NCBI RefSeq assembly: GCF_000380085.1
Contig: NZ_KB904541.1
Coordinates: forward strand, 30,765 to 80,310
DNA from: Streptococcus merionis DSM 19192
GTDB lineage: Bacteria; Bacillota; Bacilli; Lactobacillales; Streptococcaceae
Length of the DNA: 49,546 bases
Reading direction: 5' to 3'
Shown here: one piece after another, positions 35,299-45,124 of the stretch
How positions within the stretch are numbered: the first letter of the stretch is position 1
Layout of the letters: the number at the start of each line of letters is the position of its first letter
Program-made: the position numbers and the translations under genes
Notes under the pieces: generated by a model
Seen by the model: the letters and a program-made list of their open reading frames with translations, nothing else
The model's database searches: none
Told to the model about the DNA's origin: nothing

Positions 35299-35610
35299 AT
35301 GAAGCGTAACAAGCACTTGCCCCTAACGGAGACGACTTACTATATTTTGCTGGCTTTGATGAAGCCGGCTCATGGCTATGTTGTCATGCAGATAGTGGAG
35401 GAACTGAGTGGTGGGGATGTCAGGATTGCGGCTGGTACCATGTACGGAGCCATTGAAAATCTGCTCAAGCTTAAGTGGATCAAAGCAGTTCCTAGTGAGG
35501 ATAAGCGTCGTAAAGTTTATCAAACTACAGTTACAGGACGAGAGATGGTGGCATTAGAAACTGCTCGTATTCGACAGCTCAGCCGTTTGGCTCAAGATTT
35601 AGGATTTTAG
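35299..35610 (+). CDS. PadR-family transcriptional regulator
   Basis: A 103-residue winged-helix protein with the PadR start LPLTETTYYILLALMKPAHGY and wing residues GTMYGAIENLLKLKWIKAV. PadR proteins repress transport or stress genes and release DNA on binding small molecules. The next gene, 10 bases on, encodes a DUF2812 protein, its usual partner. The pair is an insertion in function between the esterase and nanR, with no evident link to sialic acid. Confidence 0.9.
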   Translation: MKRNKHLPLTETTYYILLALMKPAHGYVVMQIVEELSGGDVRIAAGTMYGAIENLLKLKWIKAVPSEDKRRKVYQTTVTGREMVALETARIRQLSRLAQDLGF

Positions 35611-35620
35611 GGAGAATACA

Positions 35621-36235
35621 ATGAGAAAATACAACTTATTTGCTGATCCAAGTCAAGAAGAAGTCTGGATCAATGACGTTCAGTCTCAAGGTTATCAATT
35701 GGTCAAGGTTGTTCCGTGGTTGTTTTGTTATGATTTTGAACCGTCCAATAATCCCAAGAAAGTCAGAATTGATTATTGGGAGTTTTATACAACAAAGCGT
35801 TTAAAACAATATCAGGCCTTCTTTGATGATGCGGGTTGGGAGAGCGTGGCAGGAGGTTTATTTGGGGGACAGCAGTATTTCAAACAAAAAGCTGATACGA
35901 GTGATGAAGAAATCTTCTCAGATAAGGAATCACGTCTTGCTATGCAGAAAAGAATCCTTGATATGGCCCTGTCAGCAGCGTTTATTAGCTTCTTTTATGT
36001 CAGTATCATGCTTAGTTACAAAGGGGTTGGTTTGGCAGATTATTTTGTTCCTTCACGATGGTTTTTGACACAAGGCATTTGGCAGATGCCTAAGAATCTC
36101 TTGTGGAAAGCGGTTTTATTTGAGCTTCCGTTTGCTCTGTTAAGAATTTTACCGTTTTACTTTTTTGTGGGAAGTACTTTTTTCTATTTCTATCGATATA
36201 TTAAATTATCTAAGATTATCAAAAACGAGACCTGA
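35621..36235 (+). CDS. DUF2812 membrane protein
   Basis: Residues 1-90 are the DUF2812 domain (RKYNLFADPSQEEVWINDVQ, GYQLVKV, RIDYW, YQAFFDDAGWESV). Two membrane segments follow (~110-130, ~165-190). DUF2812 proteins are commonly encoded after PadR regulators, and their function is unknown. The stop codon lies inside the terminator hairpin shared with the convergent nanR gene. Confidence 0.82.
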   Translation: MRKYNLFADPSQEEVWINDVQSQGYQLVKVVPWLFCYDFEPSNNPKKVRIDYWEFYTTKRLKQYQAFFDDAGWESVAGGLFGGQQYFKQKADTSDEEIFSDKESRLAMQKRILDMALSAAFISFFYVSIMLSYKGVGLADYFVPSRWFLTQGIWQMPKNLLWKAVLFELPFALLRILPFYFFVGSTFFYFYRYIKLSKIIKNET

Positions 36236-36249
36236 ACGATTCAGGCCTC
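36227..36249. terminator. Bidirectional terminator between DUF2812 gene and nanR
   Basis: GAGACCTGAA pairs with TTCAGGCCTC across CGA. T-rich sequence follows on the plus strand (TTAATTTTT), and GTTTTT follows on the minus strand. Confidence 0.75.
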
Positions 36250-37071
36250 TTAATTTTTCGGTGGAAAGGTATAGTCGTTGAAGATGGCTTCTTTTTTCTC
36301 ACGATTGATTTCGAGGAAAAAGGCGTAGAGGATATCGAGCAGAAAGAGCATGGGAAACTGTGGGGAGATTCGTTTACCGTAGTCCAGTTGGCGGACAGCA
36401 GCCAAGGGAACAGCCTCTGTAAACTCGTCATGGTAGTAGGCAGCCCGACTGCTAAAGAGAACGGTCTTAGCACCCTTGTCCTGAGCAGCTTTGAGACTGT
36501 TCATCACGGTTGCAGTTTGCCCAGATAGGCTAAAGCCAATAACCAAACAGTTGGGTTCTAGGATACTGATAGTCCAAGTAAAGCTGTCTTGCTCTGTCAG
36601 GGCTTCGCAGATAACCCCCAGCCGCATGAGTCGAAGTTTCATTTCTCTGGCGACAAGACCAGAGCTGCCTTGACCAAAGAAATACACCCGATCAGCATCT
36701 TCGATGAGTTGAGCAATGCGTTGCAATTGGTCTTCGTCAATCAGTTGGTGGCTCTGTCGGGTGATGTCTTCATAGTCCAAGAGAACACGCTTGGTCAGCG
36801 GGCTTTGCACCTGCTGAAAGGACTGTTCTACAGACTCTCGTGAATTGAGATACTCAAAGACAAAGGCCCGATAGCCTTGGAAACCACATTTTTTTGAAAA
36901 ACGGGTCAGAGTAGCCTGCGAGACATGAAGTTCTTCTGCCACATGTTGGGAGGAGAGGTCGTCTGCGATCAAGGCTTGATCGATGAAATACTGGGCAATG
37001 CGAGCCTCAACCTCAGTCATAGCAAGCATATGTTTCTCAATTGTGGCAATAATGTTCGCCGATTTGGTCAT
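36250..37071 (-). CDS. nanR: RpiR-family regulator of sialic-acid genes (NanR)
   Basis: Residues 1-77 are the RpiR helix-turn-helix domain (LHVSQATLTRFSKKCGFQGY is the recognition region). Residues ~110-240 are a SIS sugar-phosphate domain (VYFFGQGSSGLVAREM, GFSLSGQTATVMNSLK). In streptococci this gene next to nanA/nanK controls nan genes and senses a pathway intermediate. Two candidate operators with core CTGAAAGTACTTTCAG lie far upstream of the -35 at both nan promoters, which fits an activator better than a simple repressor. GAGGATAAG precedes the ATG. A cre site covers its own promoter. Confidence 0.9.
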   Translation of the reverse strand: MTKSANIIATIEKHMLAMTEVEARIAQYFIDQALIADDLSSQHVAEELHVSQATLTRFSKKCGFQGYRAFVFEYLNSRESVEQSFQQVQSPLTKRVLLDYEDITRQSHQLIDEDQLQRIAQLIEDADRVYFFGQGSSGLVAREMKLRLMRLGVICEALTEQDSFTWTISILEPNCLVIGFSLSGQTATVMNSLKAAQDKGAKTVLFSSRAAYYHDEFTEAVPLAAVRQLDYGKRISPQFPMLFLLDILYAFFLEINREKKEAIFNDYTFPPKN

Positions 37072-37101
37072 AATCTTATCCTCGAAAACCCTTCTAGGGC
37101 T

Positions 37102-37132
37102 ATTATATCATATTTTTATAAAAGCGCTAACA
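37102..37132 (-). promoter_or_regulatory. nanR promoter with cre site
   Basis: On the minus strand TGATATAAT is an extended -10 at 37107-37102. On the plus strand ATAAAAGCGCTAACA (37118-37132) matches the cre consensus at 14 of 15 positions and covers the -35 region, so CcpA would block nanR in glucose. Confidence 0.65.
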
Positions 37133-37234
37133 GGGATGATGGCACGGGAGCGAGTTCCCTATGTGAATGCGGAATCTAGCCTATGAAATAGGTATTATCG
37201 TGTTCTCCAACTCGAAAACAGACTCTATTTGTGG

Positions 37235-37240
37235 TAGAAT
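37235..37240 (+). promoter_or_regulatory. Probable -10 of the polC promoter
   Basis: TGGTAGAAT is an extended -10. No convincing -35 is seen. The leader would be about 90 bases. Confidence 0.45.
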
Positions 37241-37337
37241 AGAGGAGCGATTCATATGATGAAAACTTAAATCTAACAAGGTTACTTTTCTTCATGGTTG
37301 TTGATTTTCGACGAGTAGAAACACTTAGGAGTTGGCT

Positions 37338-40300
37338 ATGTCAAATACCTTTAAATTGCTGATGGCTCAGATTAATTTACCGCTGGATTTGCAAGAATCG
37401 AGTGCGTTTTCGGGTGCTGAAATTACTTCTGTCCAGTTGCACAAGCTCAGTAAGCACTGGGAGTTTCACTTTACCTTTGACCAGCTTCTGCCGATCGCTA
37501 GCTACCAAGCCCTTAAGCATGGACTTGTGGCCACCTTTGAAGCATTGGGCAATCGTGTCAGCTTTGACATTAAGGTCAAGGATCTCCTCACAGCTTCTGA
37601 TTTGGTGCAAGACTATTACCGTCAAGCTTTTTCGGAAGAATTATGCCAGAGTATCGGTTTTAAATCAGTCTTTCAGCATCTTGAGGTCGGTTTGACAGAG
37701 GGAACCCTGACGATCAAGGGGCCTGAAACCATTAGCAATCCCCATTTTCAGAAAAATCACCTGCCAAATCTAGAGCGTCAGATGGAGCGTTTTGGGTTTG
37801 GTGCAGTTCGTGTAGCTCTGGATGTCTGTGAGGAAATGACCCAGACCCAGCAGGCGGACTATGTGGCCAAGAATGACCAGATTGTCCAAGCGGCCAATGA
37901 AGAAGCGCTCAATGCTCTAGCTTCCTTGGACAAGCAAGCGCCTCAGGCCCAGCCAGAGACTAAACCAGCCTTCGACTTTGGAGAGGCAGCCAAGATCCGC
38001 AAGTCCAATGCCAAGTTGGACAAGGCTGATATCACGCCTATGGTGGATGTGACGACTGAGGAAAACCGTCTAGTCTTTGAGGGGCTGGTATTTGCGGTGG
38101 AAACCAAGGTTACTCGGACTGGTCGTTGCTTGATTAATTTTAAAATGACGGACTATACCTCGTCTTTTGCCTTGCAAAAATGGGCCAAGAACGAAGAAGA
38201 AGCTCAGAAGTTTGACATGATCAAAAAAGGCGCCTGGCTTCGCGTACGGGGCAATATCAGTCTCAACCCTTTTACGAACGATCTTAACATGAACGTCCAA
38301 GACATCATGGCAGTGACCAAGCCTGGCCGAAAGGACCTTATGCCTGACGGGGAGAAGCGAGTTGAGTTTCACGCTCATACCAATATGTCAACTATGGACG
38401 CTTTGCCAACGGTGGAGGATCTGGTTGATCGCGCAGCTGATTGGGGGCATACGGCTCTGGCCATCACAGATCACGGCAATGTTCAGTCCTTCCCACACGG
38501 CTATAAGCAAGCCAAGAAGCGTGGTATCAAGCTGATCTATGGTATGGAAGCTAATATCGTTGAGGACAGTGTTCCCATTGCTTACAACGAAGCTGATGTC
38601 ACTCTGTCTGAAGCGACTTATGTGGTTTTTGACGTGGAGACGACAGGGCTTTCAGCGATCTACAATGACCTGATTCAGATTGCAGCATCCAAGATGTACA
38701 AGGGCAATGTCATCGCTGAGTTTGACGAATTTATCAACCCTGGCCATCCATTGTCCGCCTTTACGACGGATTTGACGGGAATTACTGATGAGCATGTCAA
38801 GAACGCTCGTCCGCTAGAAACTGTCCTCAAAGCCTTTCATGATTTTTGTGACGGAACGGTTCTGGTTGCCCACAATGCTAGCTTTGATGTGGGCTTCATG
38901 AATGTCAATTACCAGCGCCATGGCTTGCCCGAAATCAGTCAGCCAGTTATCGATACGCTGGAGCTGGCTCGTAATCTTTATCCAGAGTATAAGCGCCATG
39001 GTCTAGGGCCTTTGACCAAGCGTTTTGGCGTATCCTTGGAGCACCATCACATGGCCAACTACGATGCGGAAGCTACAGGGCGCTTACTCTTTATCTTCTT
39101 GCGCGAGGCGGCTGAAAAGCATCATCTGACCAACCTTAACCAGCTCAATACCCAGCTGATTGCGGCGGATTCTTACAAGAAAGCTCGGGTTAAGCACACA
39201 ACCATTTATGTTCAAAATCAGGTTGGTCTCAAAAATATGTTCAAGTTGGTCAGTCTGTCCAACACTAAGTATTTTGAAGGAGTGCCACGGATTCCGCGGA
39301 CGATTCTTGATGCTCACCGAGAAGGTTTGCTTTTAGGGACAGCCTGCTCAGATGGGGAACTGTTTGATGCGGTGATGTCTAAAGGGATTGACGAGGCGAC
39401 CAAGGTGGCGCGTTACTATGACTTCATCGAGGTCATGCCACCAGCTATCTATGCGCCCTTGATTGCTCGTGAACAGGTTAAGGACGAGACCGAGATTCAG
39501 GAAATCATCAAGGCCATGATTGAAGTCGGCAAGCAGCTGGATATGCCTGTTCTTGCAACAGGAAATCTCCATTATCTGGATCCTGAGCAGGAAATTTATC
39601 GCGAGATTATTGTGCGCAGTCTCGGTCAGGGAGCGATGATTAACCGTAATATCGGTCACGGAGAAAATGCCCAACCAGCTCCTTTGCCCAAGGCGCATTT
39701 CCGCACGACTAATGAAATGTTGGACGAGTTTGCCTTCCTAGGCAAAGATTTGGCCTATGAGCTGGTCGTGACCAATACTCAGGCCATGGCTGAGCGTTTT
39801 GAAACTGTTCAGGTGGTCAAGAGTGACCTTTACACGCCATTTATTGAGCGTGCGGAGGAGCGGGTCGCTGAGATGACTTATGAAAAGGCCTTTGAACTTT
39901 ATGGCAATCCTTTGCCAGACATTGTTGACCTACGGATTGAAAAAGAGCTGTCCTCGATCTTGGGGAATGGTTTTGCTGTGATCTATCTAGCGTCTCAGAT
40001 GCTGGTGCATCGCTCCAACGAGCGAGGTTACTTGGTTGGATCACGGGGCTCTGTTGGTTCTAGTTTCGTGGCTACCATGATTGGGATTACCGAGGTCAAT
40101 CCGTTGTCTCCTCATTATTATTGTCCTGATTGCCAGTATTCAGAGTTTATCACAGATGGGACCTATGGTTCAGGCTTTGACATGCCCAACAAGGACTGTC
40201 CGAAATGTGGAACGCGCCTGAAAAAAGATGGGCAGGACATTCCTTTTGAGACCTTCCTAGGCTTTGATGGGGACAAGGTTCCTGATATTGACTTGAACTT

Positions 40301-41738
40301 CTCAGGTGATGACCAACCCAGTGCTCACTTGGATGTCCGTGATATTTTTGGAGCTGACTACGCCTTTCGTGCTGGAACCGTTGGTACGGTAGCGGATAAG
40401 ACAGCCTATGGTTTTGTTCGTGGTTATGAGCGAGACTATGGGAAATTCTACCGCGATGTGGAGGTGGAGCGCTTAGCGGCAGGTGCTGCTGGGGTCAAGC
40501 GGACAACTGGCCAGCACCCAGGCGGGATTGTCGTTATTCCAGACTATATGGATGTCTATGACTTCACGCCGATTCAGTACCCTGCTGATGATACTTCAGC
40601 AGAATGGCAAACGACTCACTTTAACTTCCACGATATTGACGAAAATATTCTCAAACTTGACGTTCTGGGGCATGATGATCCGACCATGGTTCGCAAACTC
40701 CAAGACCTCTCAGGGATTGATCCCAATACCATTCCAGCCGATGATCCTGGAGTGATGGCTCTTTTTTCAGGAACCGATATTCTTGGAGTGACTCCTGAGC
40801 AAATCGGAACTCCGACAGGCATGCTGGGGATTCCAGAATTTGGGACCAATTTCGTTCGGGGTATGGTTGAAGAGACTCATCCGACTACTTTTGCAGAACT
40901 CTTGCAATTATCAGGTTTGTCTCACGGTACCGATGTTTGGCTGGGAAATGCTCAGGATTTGATTCGCGCTGGCATTGCCGACCTATCAACAGTTATCGGC
41001 TGTCGGGACGACATTATGGTTTATCTCATGCACGCTGGTCTTGAACCGAAGATGGCCTTCAATATCATGGAGCGGGTGCGTAAAGGCATGTGGCTTAAGA
41101 TTTCCGAAGAAGAGCGTAATGGCTACATTGATGCCATGCGAGCCAACAATGTACCTGACTGGTATATCGAATCTTGTGGAAAAATCAAGTACATGTTCCC
41201 TAAAGCCCATGCGGCGGCCTATGTGATGATGGCCCTGAGGGTGGCTTATTTCAAGGTGCACCATCCCATCTATTACTACTGTGCCTACTTCTCCATTCGT
41301 GCCAAAGCTTTTGATTTAGCGATCATGTCAGGAGGCCTTGCTCGCGTCAAGGCTAAACTTGCTGAGATTGCAGAGAAAAAGAAAAATAACATGGCGTCGA
41401 ATGTAGAAAATGACCTTTACACCACCCTTGAAATTGTCAATGAAATGCTGGAGCGGGGCTTTAAATTCGGTAAACTTGACCTTTACAAGAGCGATGCGAC
41501 CGAGTTTTTAATTGAAGGAGATACTTTAATTCCACCATTTTCTGCTATGGACGGTCTCGGAGACAACGTTGCCAGACAAATTGTTCAAGCGCGCAGCGAG
41601 GGAGAATTCCTCTCAAAAACGGAACTCCGCAAACGTGGTGGTGTGTCTTCAACCCTAGTTGAAAAGATGGATGATATGGGAATTCTGGGCAACATGCCTG
41701 AAGATAACCAGCTCAGTCTCTTTGACGATCTGTTTTAA
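37338..41738 (+). CDS. polC: DNA polymerase III alpha subunit, PolC type
   Basis: This is the replicative polymerase of low-GC Gram-positive bacteria, with its own 3'-5' exonuclease. The order of parts is an N-terminal region and OB fold (~225-325), PHP domain ([14 protein letters not shown], ~335 on) interrupted by the exonuclease ([20 protein letters not shown] from ~428, [10 protein letters not shown]), polymerase core with [16 protein letters not shown] (~900), a zinc-finger cluster (CPDC...CPKCG, ~930-960) and the acidic catalytic motif [11 protein letters not shown] (~982). Length of 1466 residues is typical. ATG 37338 has AGGAG six bases upstream. The end QLSLFDDLF is the beta-clamp contact region. 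Confidence 0.97.
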   Translation: MSNTFKLLMAQINLPLDLQESSAFSGAEITSVQLHKLSKHWEFHFTFDQLLPIASYQALKHGLVATFEALGNRVSFDIKVKDLLTASDLVQDYYRQAFSEELCQSIGFKSVFQHLEVGLTEGTLTIKGPETISNPHFQKNHLPNLERQMERFGFGAVRVALDVCEEMTQTQQADYVAKNDQIVQAANEEALNALASLDKQAPQAQPETKPAFDFGEAAKIRKSNAKLDKADITPMVDVTTEENRLVFEGLVFAVETKVTRTGRCLINFKMTDYTSSFALQKWAKNEEEAQKFDMIKKGAWLRVRGNISLNPFTNDLNMNVQDIMAVTKPGRKDLMPDGEKRVEFHAHTNMSTMDALPTVEDLVDRAADWGHTALAITDHGNVQSFPHGYKQAKKRGIKLIYGMEANIVEDSVPIAYNEADVTLSEATYVVFDVETTGLSAIYNDLIQIAASKMYKGNVIAEFDEFINPGHPLSAFTTDLTGITDEHVKNARPLETVLKAFHDFCDGTVLVAHNASFDVGFMNVNYQRHGLPEISQPVIDTLELARNLYPEYKRHGLGPLTKRFGVSLEHHHMANYDAEATGRLLFIFLREAAEKHHLTNLNQLNTQLIAADSYKKARVKHTTIYVQNQVGLKNMFKLVSLSNTKYFEGVPRIPRTILDAHREGLLLGTACSDGELFDAVMSKGIDEATKVARYYDFIEVMPPAIYAPLIAREQVKDETEIQEIIKAMIEVGKQLDMPVLATGNLHYLDPEQEIYREIIVRSLGQGAMINRNIGHGENAQPAPLPKAHFRTTNEMLDEFAFLGKDLAYELVVTNTQAMAERFETVQVVKSDLYTPFIERAEERVAEMTYEKAFELYGNPLPDIVDLRIEKELSSILGNGFAVIYLASQMLVHRSNERGYLVGSRGSVGSSFVATMIGITEVNPLSPHYYCPDCQYSEFITDGTYGSGFDMPNKDCPKCGTRLKKDGQDIPFETFLGFDGDKVPDIDLNFSGDDQPSAHLDVRDIFGADYAFRAGTVGTVADKTAYGFVRGYERDYGKFYRDVEVERLAAGAAGVKRTTGQHPGGIVVIPDYMDVYDFTPIQYPADDTSAEWQTTHFNFHDIDENILKLDVLGHDDPTMVRKLQDLSGIDPNTIPADDPGVMALFSGTDILGVTPEQIGTPTGMLGIPEFGTNFVRGMVEETHPTTFAELLQLSGLSHGTDVWLGNAQDLIRAGIADLSTVIGCRDDIMVYLMHAGLEPKMAFNIMERVRKGMWLKISEEERNGYIDAMRANNVPDWYIESCGKIKYMFPKAHAAAYVMMALRVAYFKVHHPIYYYCAYFSIRAKAFDLAIMSGGLARVKAKLAEIAEKKKNNMASNVENDLYTTLEIVNEMLERGFKFGKLDLYKSDATEFLIEGDTLIPPFSAMDGLGDNVARQIVQARSEGEFLSKTELRKRGGVSSTLVEKMDDMGILGNMPEDNQLSLFDDLF

Positions 41739-41771
41739 GAACTAAATATTATAAGTAAGTTAGGAAAAAGA

Positions 41772-42449
41772 ATGAAGCAACAAAGCGTATTAATGTATCT
41801 TTTAAAATTACTGGGAATTATTATTCTAGCAACCTTGGTCTGGGTACTTATCTTCTCATTTACTATAACACCAGAAGAAAGTGACATAGCTATAGAGCCT
41901 TTCCAAGGAGCATCCTTTGTATTTGGCGTGTTGACAGCGATCATTCTATCTTTCTCGCTTCACTACAACAAAACGCGTCACTTGGAGCAGAGAGTCGATG
42001 CCTTCAAGAGCAATATTGAGATTGTCGAAGAGCGAAATAAAAAGCTGCTGAATCAAGCAAATCGCCTTGTTGAAAAACATCAGAATAAAGAAAAAGAAGC
42101 CATTGTTGATGTGATGCAAGCCCAGAGCACGACTAGTCGTAAAGAAGCTACTCACCCTCTGAAAGGTAAACAAATTGAAACATCACAAGAGTTTGGTCAG
42201 TTTTTGAAAAGCATGCCACAATTACGGATGAATGAAAATATCGAAAAATTACTGAACGCTATCTTTGATACCGAAAATCAATTAGCACAGAGTAGGGTAG
42301 ACTACAATACAACGGTTGAAACCTATAATTCAGCCATCCACCAGCTACCGATTAGCTTATTTGCAAAGTTGCTAAAACTGAAAGATAAACCTTATTATCA
42401 GCTATCGCAGTCTGCTGAGGAATTTACAGATGAGATGTTAGGCCTATGA
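41772..42449 (+). CDS. LemA-like membrane protein with coiled coil
   Basis: Two membrane segments (about residues 8-31 and 45-62) precede a charged coiled coil (YNKTRHLEQRVDAFKSNIEI onward, ~66-115). The C-terminal part (ENQLAQSRVDYNTTVETYNS followed by AIHQLPISLFAKLL) matches the LemA core pattern RxxYNxxVxxYNxxI...P. The family's role is unknown. It is atypical in having two helices and a long spacer. The start overlaps nothing upstream; its stop overlaps cutC by four bases. Confidence 0.7.
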   Translation: MKQQSVLMYLLKLLGIIILATLVWVLIFSFTITPEESDIAIEPFQGASFVFGVLTAIILSFSLHYNKTRHLEQRVDAFKSNIEIVEERNKKLLNQANRLVEKHQNKEKEAIVDVMQAQSTTSRKEATHPLKGKQIETSQEFGQFLKSMPQLRMNENIEKLLNAIFDTENQLAQSRVDYNTTVETYNSAIHQLPISLFAKLLKLKDKPYYQLSQSAEEFTDEMLGL

Positions 42450-43192
42450 TAATCGAAGTTTGCGCAGGTTCACTAAGCGATTGCGTGGCAGCTCAGGCTG
42501 CAGGTGCGGATCGTATTGAGCTCAACCAAGCCCTACACTTGGGCGGTTTGACCCCGAGTTTAGCAACACTTAAGCTGGCTAAAGCTCAGGTGGATTTACC
42601 CATTATCTGCATGGTTCGCCCTCGTGGGGCAGGCTTTTGCTACTCAAAGACTGAAAAAGAAGTTATGCGCCTAGAGGCCAAGTTTTTGCTTGAAGCAGGT
42701 GCGGACGGCCTCGCCCTTGGCGCTCTGACCTCCGATGGTCAGCTGGATCAACCCTTTGTGTCTGAGATGATTGCCCTGGCCCATAGCTACGGCGCTGACT
42801 TCGTCTTTCACCGCGCCTTTGATGTGGCTTCGGATGTTTGGGAAATAGCAGAGCAGCTGATCGCACTTAGCTGTGACAGGATTTTGACCTCAGGTCAGGC
42901 AGCGACAGCCCCAGAAGGCTGGGAAATTTTAGCTCAGCTTCAGACCAAATATGGTCAGCAAATGGATTTCTGTATGGGAGCTGGAATCAATGAGACCAAT
43001 GTGCGCGATCTGGTTGAGAAAACAGGCATTCGCCAAGTCCATGCTAGCTTTAAGACTTGGCAAATAGACCCGACCAGTTCAGGCCACACCGTGGATTACA
43101 GCTATGGACAGCCAAATGCCTATGATAGTGTTTCTGAGGAAAAAATCCTAGCCTTGAAAAAGACCCTGTCGGCAGGACAAGATGAGGAGTAG
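42446..43192 (+). CDS. cutC: CutC family protein
   Basis: A 248-residue TIM-barrel protein with the typical opening (MIIEVCAGSLSDCVAAQAAG ADRIELN), IICMVRPRGAGFCYS, GADGLALGALTSDG, FVFHRAFD and ILTSGQAATAPEG. CutC was linked to copper handling, but the biochemical activity is not established. It is translationally coupled (ATGA) to the LemA-like gene. Confidence 0.93.
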   Translation: MIIEVCAGSLSDCVAAQAAGADRIELNQALHLGGLTPSLATLKLAKAQVDLPIICMVRPRGAGFCYSKTEKEVMRLEAKFLLEAGADGLALGALTSDGQLDQPFVSEMIALAHSYGADFVFHRAFDVASDVWEIAEQLIALSCDRILTSGQAATAPEGWEILAQLQTKYGQQMDFCMGAGINETNVRDLVEKTGIRQVHASFKTWQIDPTSSGHTVDYSYGQPNAYDSVSEEKILALKKTLSAGQDEE

Positions 43193-43306
43193 TGAGATGC
43201 TTGCTAACTAGACGCACCTCGTGTGATAGGGTGATTTCCTGCTCAGCTATTTTCCAAAGCAATCATGGAAATGCTGTGAAAACTTGACCTTATGCGTCTT
43301 TGACGG

Positions 43307-43335
43307 TTGACAAATTCTTGAAAAACGGAGATAAT
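43307..43335 (+). promoter_or_regulatory. Promoter of the ATP-cone gene
   Basis: TTGACA and GATAAT are 17 bases apart. The 110 bases between cutC and this promoter show nothing else. Confidence 0.65.
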
Positions 43336-43369
43336 ATAAGAAAAGAAAACGTTTTTGATGGAGGTGCCT

Positions 43370-43708
43370 ATGCAGATTACCAAACGCAGTGGACAGGTTG
43401 TGGACTTTGATCCCGATAAGATTTACCAAGCCATTTTAAAGGCAGCTCAGACTGTTTATGTCCTTGATGAAAAGTTGCGCCATGACTTAGCTGAAGTGAC
43501 TAAGAAAGTAGTGTTGGACTTGAGCGAGGCACAGGCAGAACGCCCAACCATCAGCATGGTCCAGTCTCAGGTAGAGTATCGACTGCTAGACGCAGGTTTC
43601 TTTAAAATTGCTCAGCACTACATTGAATACCGCCTCCAGCGTGATCTGGAACGCATCGGGTTTGATGACCAATATGCTGTACATTTACGTTTCGACCAGT
43701 TGCGGTAG
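43370..43708 (+). CDS. Stand-alone ATP-cone domain protein
   Basis: A 112-residue protein that is almost wholly an ATP-cone: ITKRSGQVVDFDPDKIYQAI at the start, then VTKKVVLDL and PTISMVQSQVEYRLLDAGF. This nucleotide-binding fold normally sits at the N-terminus of ribonucleotide reductases or behind the zinc ribbon of NrdR. Neither partner is fused here, and no Cys4 zinc ribbon is seen. ATG 43370 has GGAGG before it. Role unknown; it could sense ATP/dATP and act on another protein. Confidence 0.8.
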   Translation: MQITKRSGQVVDFDPDKIYQAILKAAQTVYVLDEKLRHDLAEVTKKVVLDLSEAQAERPTISMVQSQVEYRLLDAGFFKIAQHYIEYRLQRDLERIGFDDQYAVHLRFDQLR

Positions 43709-43761
43709 ATGATTTTAGAGGGGATTTTGCACGGCAGAATGACCGTTATTACAGTGGACAT

Positions 43762-44025
43762 TTGTATCAGAGTGCCCTATCTCATATTCTAAAATTACAC
43801 GAGACAGCGGCCATTTTTACTAATAAGCAGCTCATTGTGTGTGATGGTCAAGGTTTAGGTAAGAAGATTGAGATTTACTCATTACCCTATTCATCCATCA
43901 ACAGGTGGTCCACAGAAAATGCTGGAACCTTGGATTTCAATGCTGAAGTGGAACTTTGGACGAGATCTGGTCACCTTAAAATCAAACTGATCTCTTTTGA
44001 AATAAACAAAAAAGAAGTGAGGTAG
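43762..44025 (+). pseudogene. Bacterial PH-domain protein, shortened at both ends
   Basis: The middle (LHETAAIFTNKQLIVCDGQGLGKKIEIYSLPYSSINRWSTE, broken here only for description) matches the small bacterial PH-domain proteins (PF08000 type, ~125 residues). The frame is open far upstream but without ATG; TTG 43762 is the only likely start. The usual N-terminal helix (~35 residues) is missing. At the 3' end the expected C-terminal helix is replaced by the arm of a hairpin repeat (GTGAGGTAG gives the stop). It is probably a remnant, though a short folded product cannot be excluded. Confidence 0.55.
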
Positions 44026-44073
44026 AAGTCGTGATTTCAATGAAATCGACTAGCCTCACTCTTTTATTTCTAA
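44018..44073. repeat. H element: hairpin with TTTCAATGAAATC core
   Basis: AGTGAGG...AGTCG.GATTTCA pairs with TGAAATCGACT..CCTCACT, followed by CTTTTATTT. It is an inverted near-copy of the element at 17981-18041 and acts as a terminator. It forms the broken 3' end of the PH-domain gene. Confidence 0.7.
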
Positions 44074-44109
44074 GTTCGGACTAAAATAAGCCACTGGATT
44101 GATTATTTG

Positions 44110-44172
44110 GCTCTCACCCCCGAAAGGTTGGGAGTAGGATTTGTTGGCTATGCCAACTCAGTCTTACCCTTG
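44110..44172 (-). repeat. S element copy A
   Basis: On the minus strand GGGTAAGACTGAGTTGGC is followed by ATAGCCAACAAATCCTACTCCC. It forms a hairpin and matches copy B at 45318 in about 40 of 45 bases. It lies just downstream of def, in opposite orientation to copy B. Confidence 0.6.
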
Positions 44173-44197
44173 CGTCAAACTGTTCAAACTATCAAAA

Positions 44198-44234
44198 AGA
44201 AACGAGGCTGGGCATTTTTTGCTCAGCCTCGTTC
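44198..44234 (-). terminator. Terminator of def
   Basis: On the minus strand AACGAGGCTGAGCA pairs with TGCCCAGCCTCGTT and is followed by TCTTTTTG. Confidence 0.8.
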
Positions 44235-44251
44235 GTTTGTCTTAATGTCTC

Positions 44252-44866
44252 TTACTCGATAAGCAGCATGCCTTCCTTAACAGCAAAGGGATTGTCTTGG
44301 TTAATGCGGTCGTAGAACATGATCCCATTGATATGGTCGATTTCGTGCTGAACAACGATAGCGTTGTAGCTTTTGAGTTTGAGGCGCTGCTTATCACCAT
44401 TTTTATCAATGTACTCTACCGTTACGCGACTATTGCGCACAACGTAACCTTCGACCTCACGATCGACAGATAGGCAGCCTTCGCCATTTGCTAGTGCAGC
44501 CTCTTGAATGGAGTGGGCAACGATTTTAGGGTTGTACATGATGGCTTCAAGAGAATAAGCTTGCGCTGGTGGATTGCCTTCTTCATCTTCTGGGTTCGGT
44601 ACCAAGCAAGCAATGATGCGCTTTGAGATGTCCAGCTGTGGAGCAGCGATACCGACACCACCGCGTAAGCCCAATTTTTCAGCCATGACAGGATCCTGAG
44701 AATGCTTGAGGAACTGCATCATCTTTTCGCCTAGGATAATATCCTGATCAGTCAGCGGAAGTTCCACCTCCTCAGCCACTTGGCGCAAGGTTGGATTTCC
44801 TTCGCGGATAATGTCATCCATATCAATCAGATGGCTCGCGCGCGTTAGTTTTTCAATAACAGTCAT
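44252..44866 (-). CDS. def: Peptide deformylase
   Basis: It removes the formyl group from new proteins. The three motifs are [14 protein letters not shown] and HEIDH, which give the metal ligands Cys and two His. The 204-residue length and the insertion after motif 1 ([20 protein letters not shown]) mark the Gram-positive type 2 enzyme. ACTGGAG precedes the ATG. It is transcribed alone, with its own -10 and terminator. Confidence 0.96.
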   Translation of the reverse strand: MTVIEKLTRASHLIDMDDIIREGNPTLRQVAEEVELPLTDQDIILGEKMMQFLKHSQDPVMAEKLGLRGGVGIAAPQLDISKRIIACLVPNPEDEEGNPPAQAYSLEAIMYNPKIVAHSIQEAALANGEGCLSVDREVEGYVVRNSRVTVEYIDKNGDKQRLKLKSYNAIVVQHEIDHINGIMFYDRINQDNPFAVKEGMLLIE

Positions 44867-44899
44867 AGTTTCTCCAGTCTTGTAAAAATTCTTAACTTT

Positions 44900-44905
44900 A
44901 TTATA
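44900..44905 (-). promoter_or_regulatory. -10 of the def promoter
   Basis: TGATATAAT on the minus strand is an extended -10, 34 bases before the gene. Confidence 0.55.
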
Positions 44906-45080
44906 TCACAAAAAAAAGGGTTGAAAAGTTTAGAACTTGTCTTCACACCTATCAAACACATGAAAAAATCAATCATCGAAAAGAGATTGAAAATACATGT
45001 CTGTTAGTATTTTTTAACTTCATACTTTCGCTAGAAAATCAGCATAAATGACTGGAAAGAGGAAATTTTCTTGAGAGGAA

Positions 45081-45124
45081 GTGGGAAAGAACTCGAGCAA
45101 TCAAAAAAGAGTTCGTTTTCCCAC
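45081..45124. repeat. Hairpin in the def-MFS gap
   Basis: GTGGGAAAGAACTC pairs with GAGTTCGTTTTCCCAC (two extra bases on one side). ACCCCTGCA just after it is inverted at 45316-45324 (TGCAGGGGT), so the 200 bases between may be one element. No gene is seen in the 855-base gap; the longest frame runs across the S and R repeats. Confidence 0.5.

Noticed and set aside
39348..39698. Minus-strand frames within polC
   Set aside because: They are shadows of a certain gene on the plus strand.
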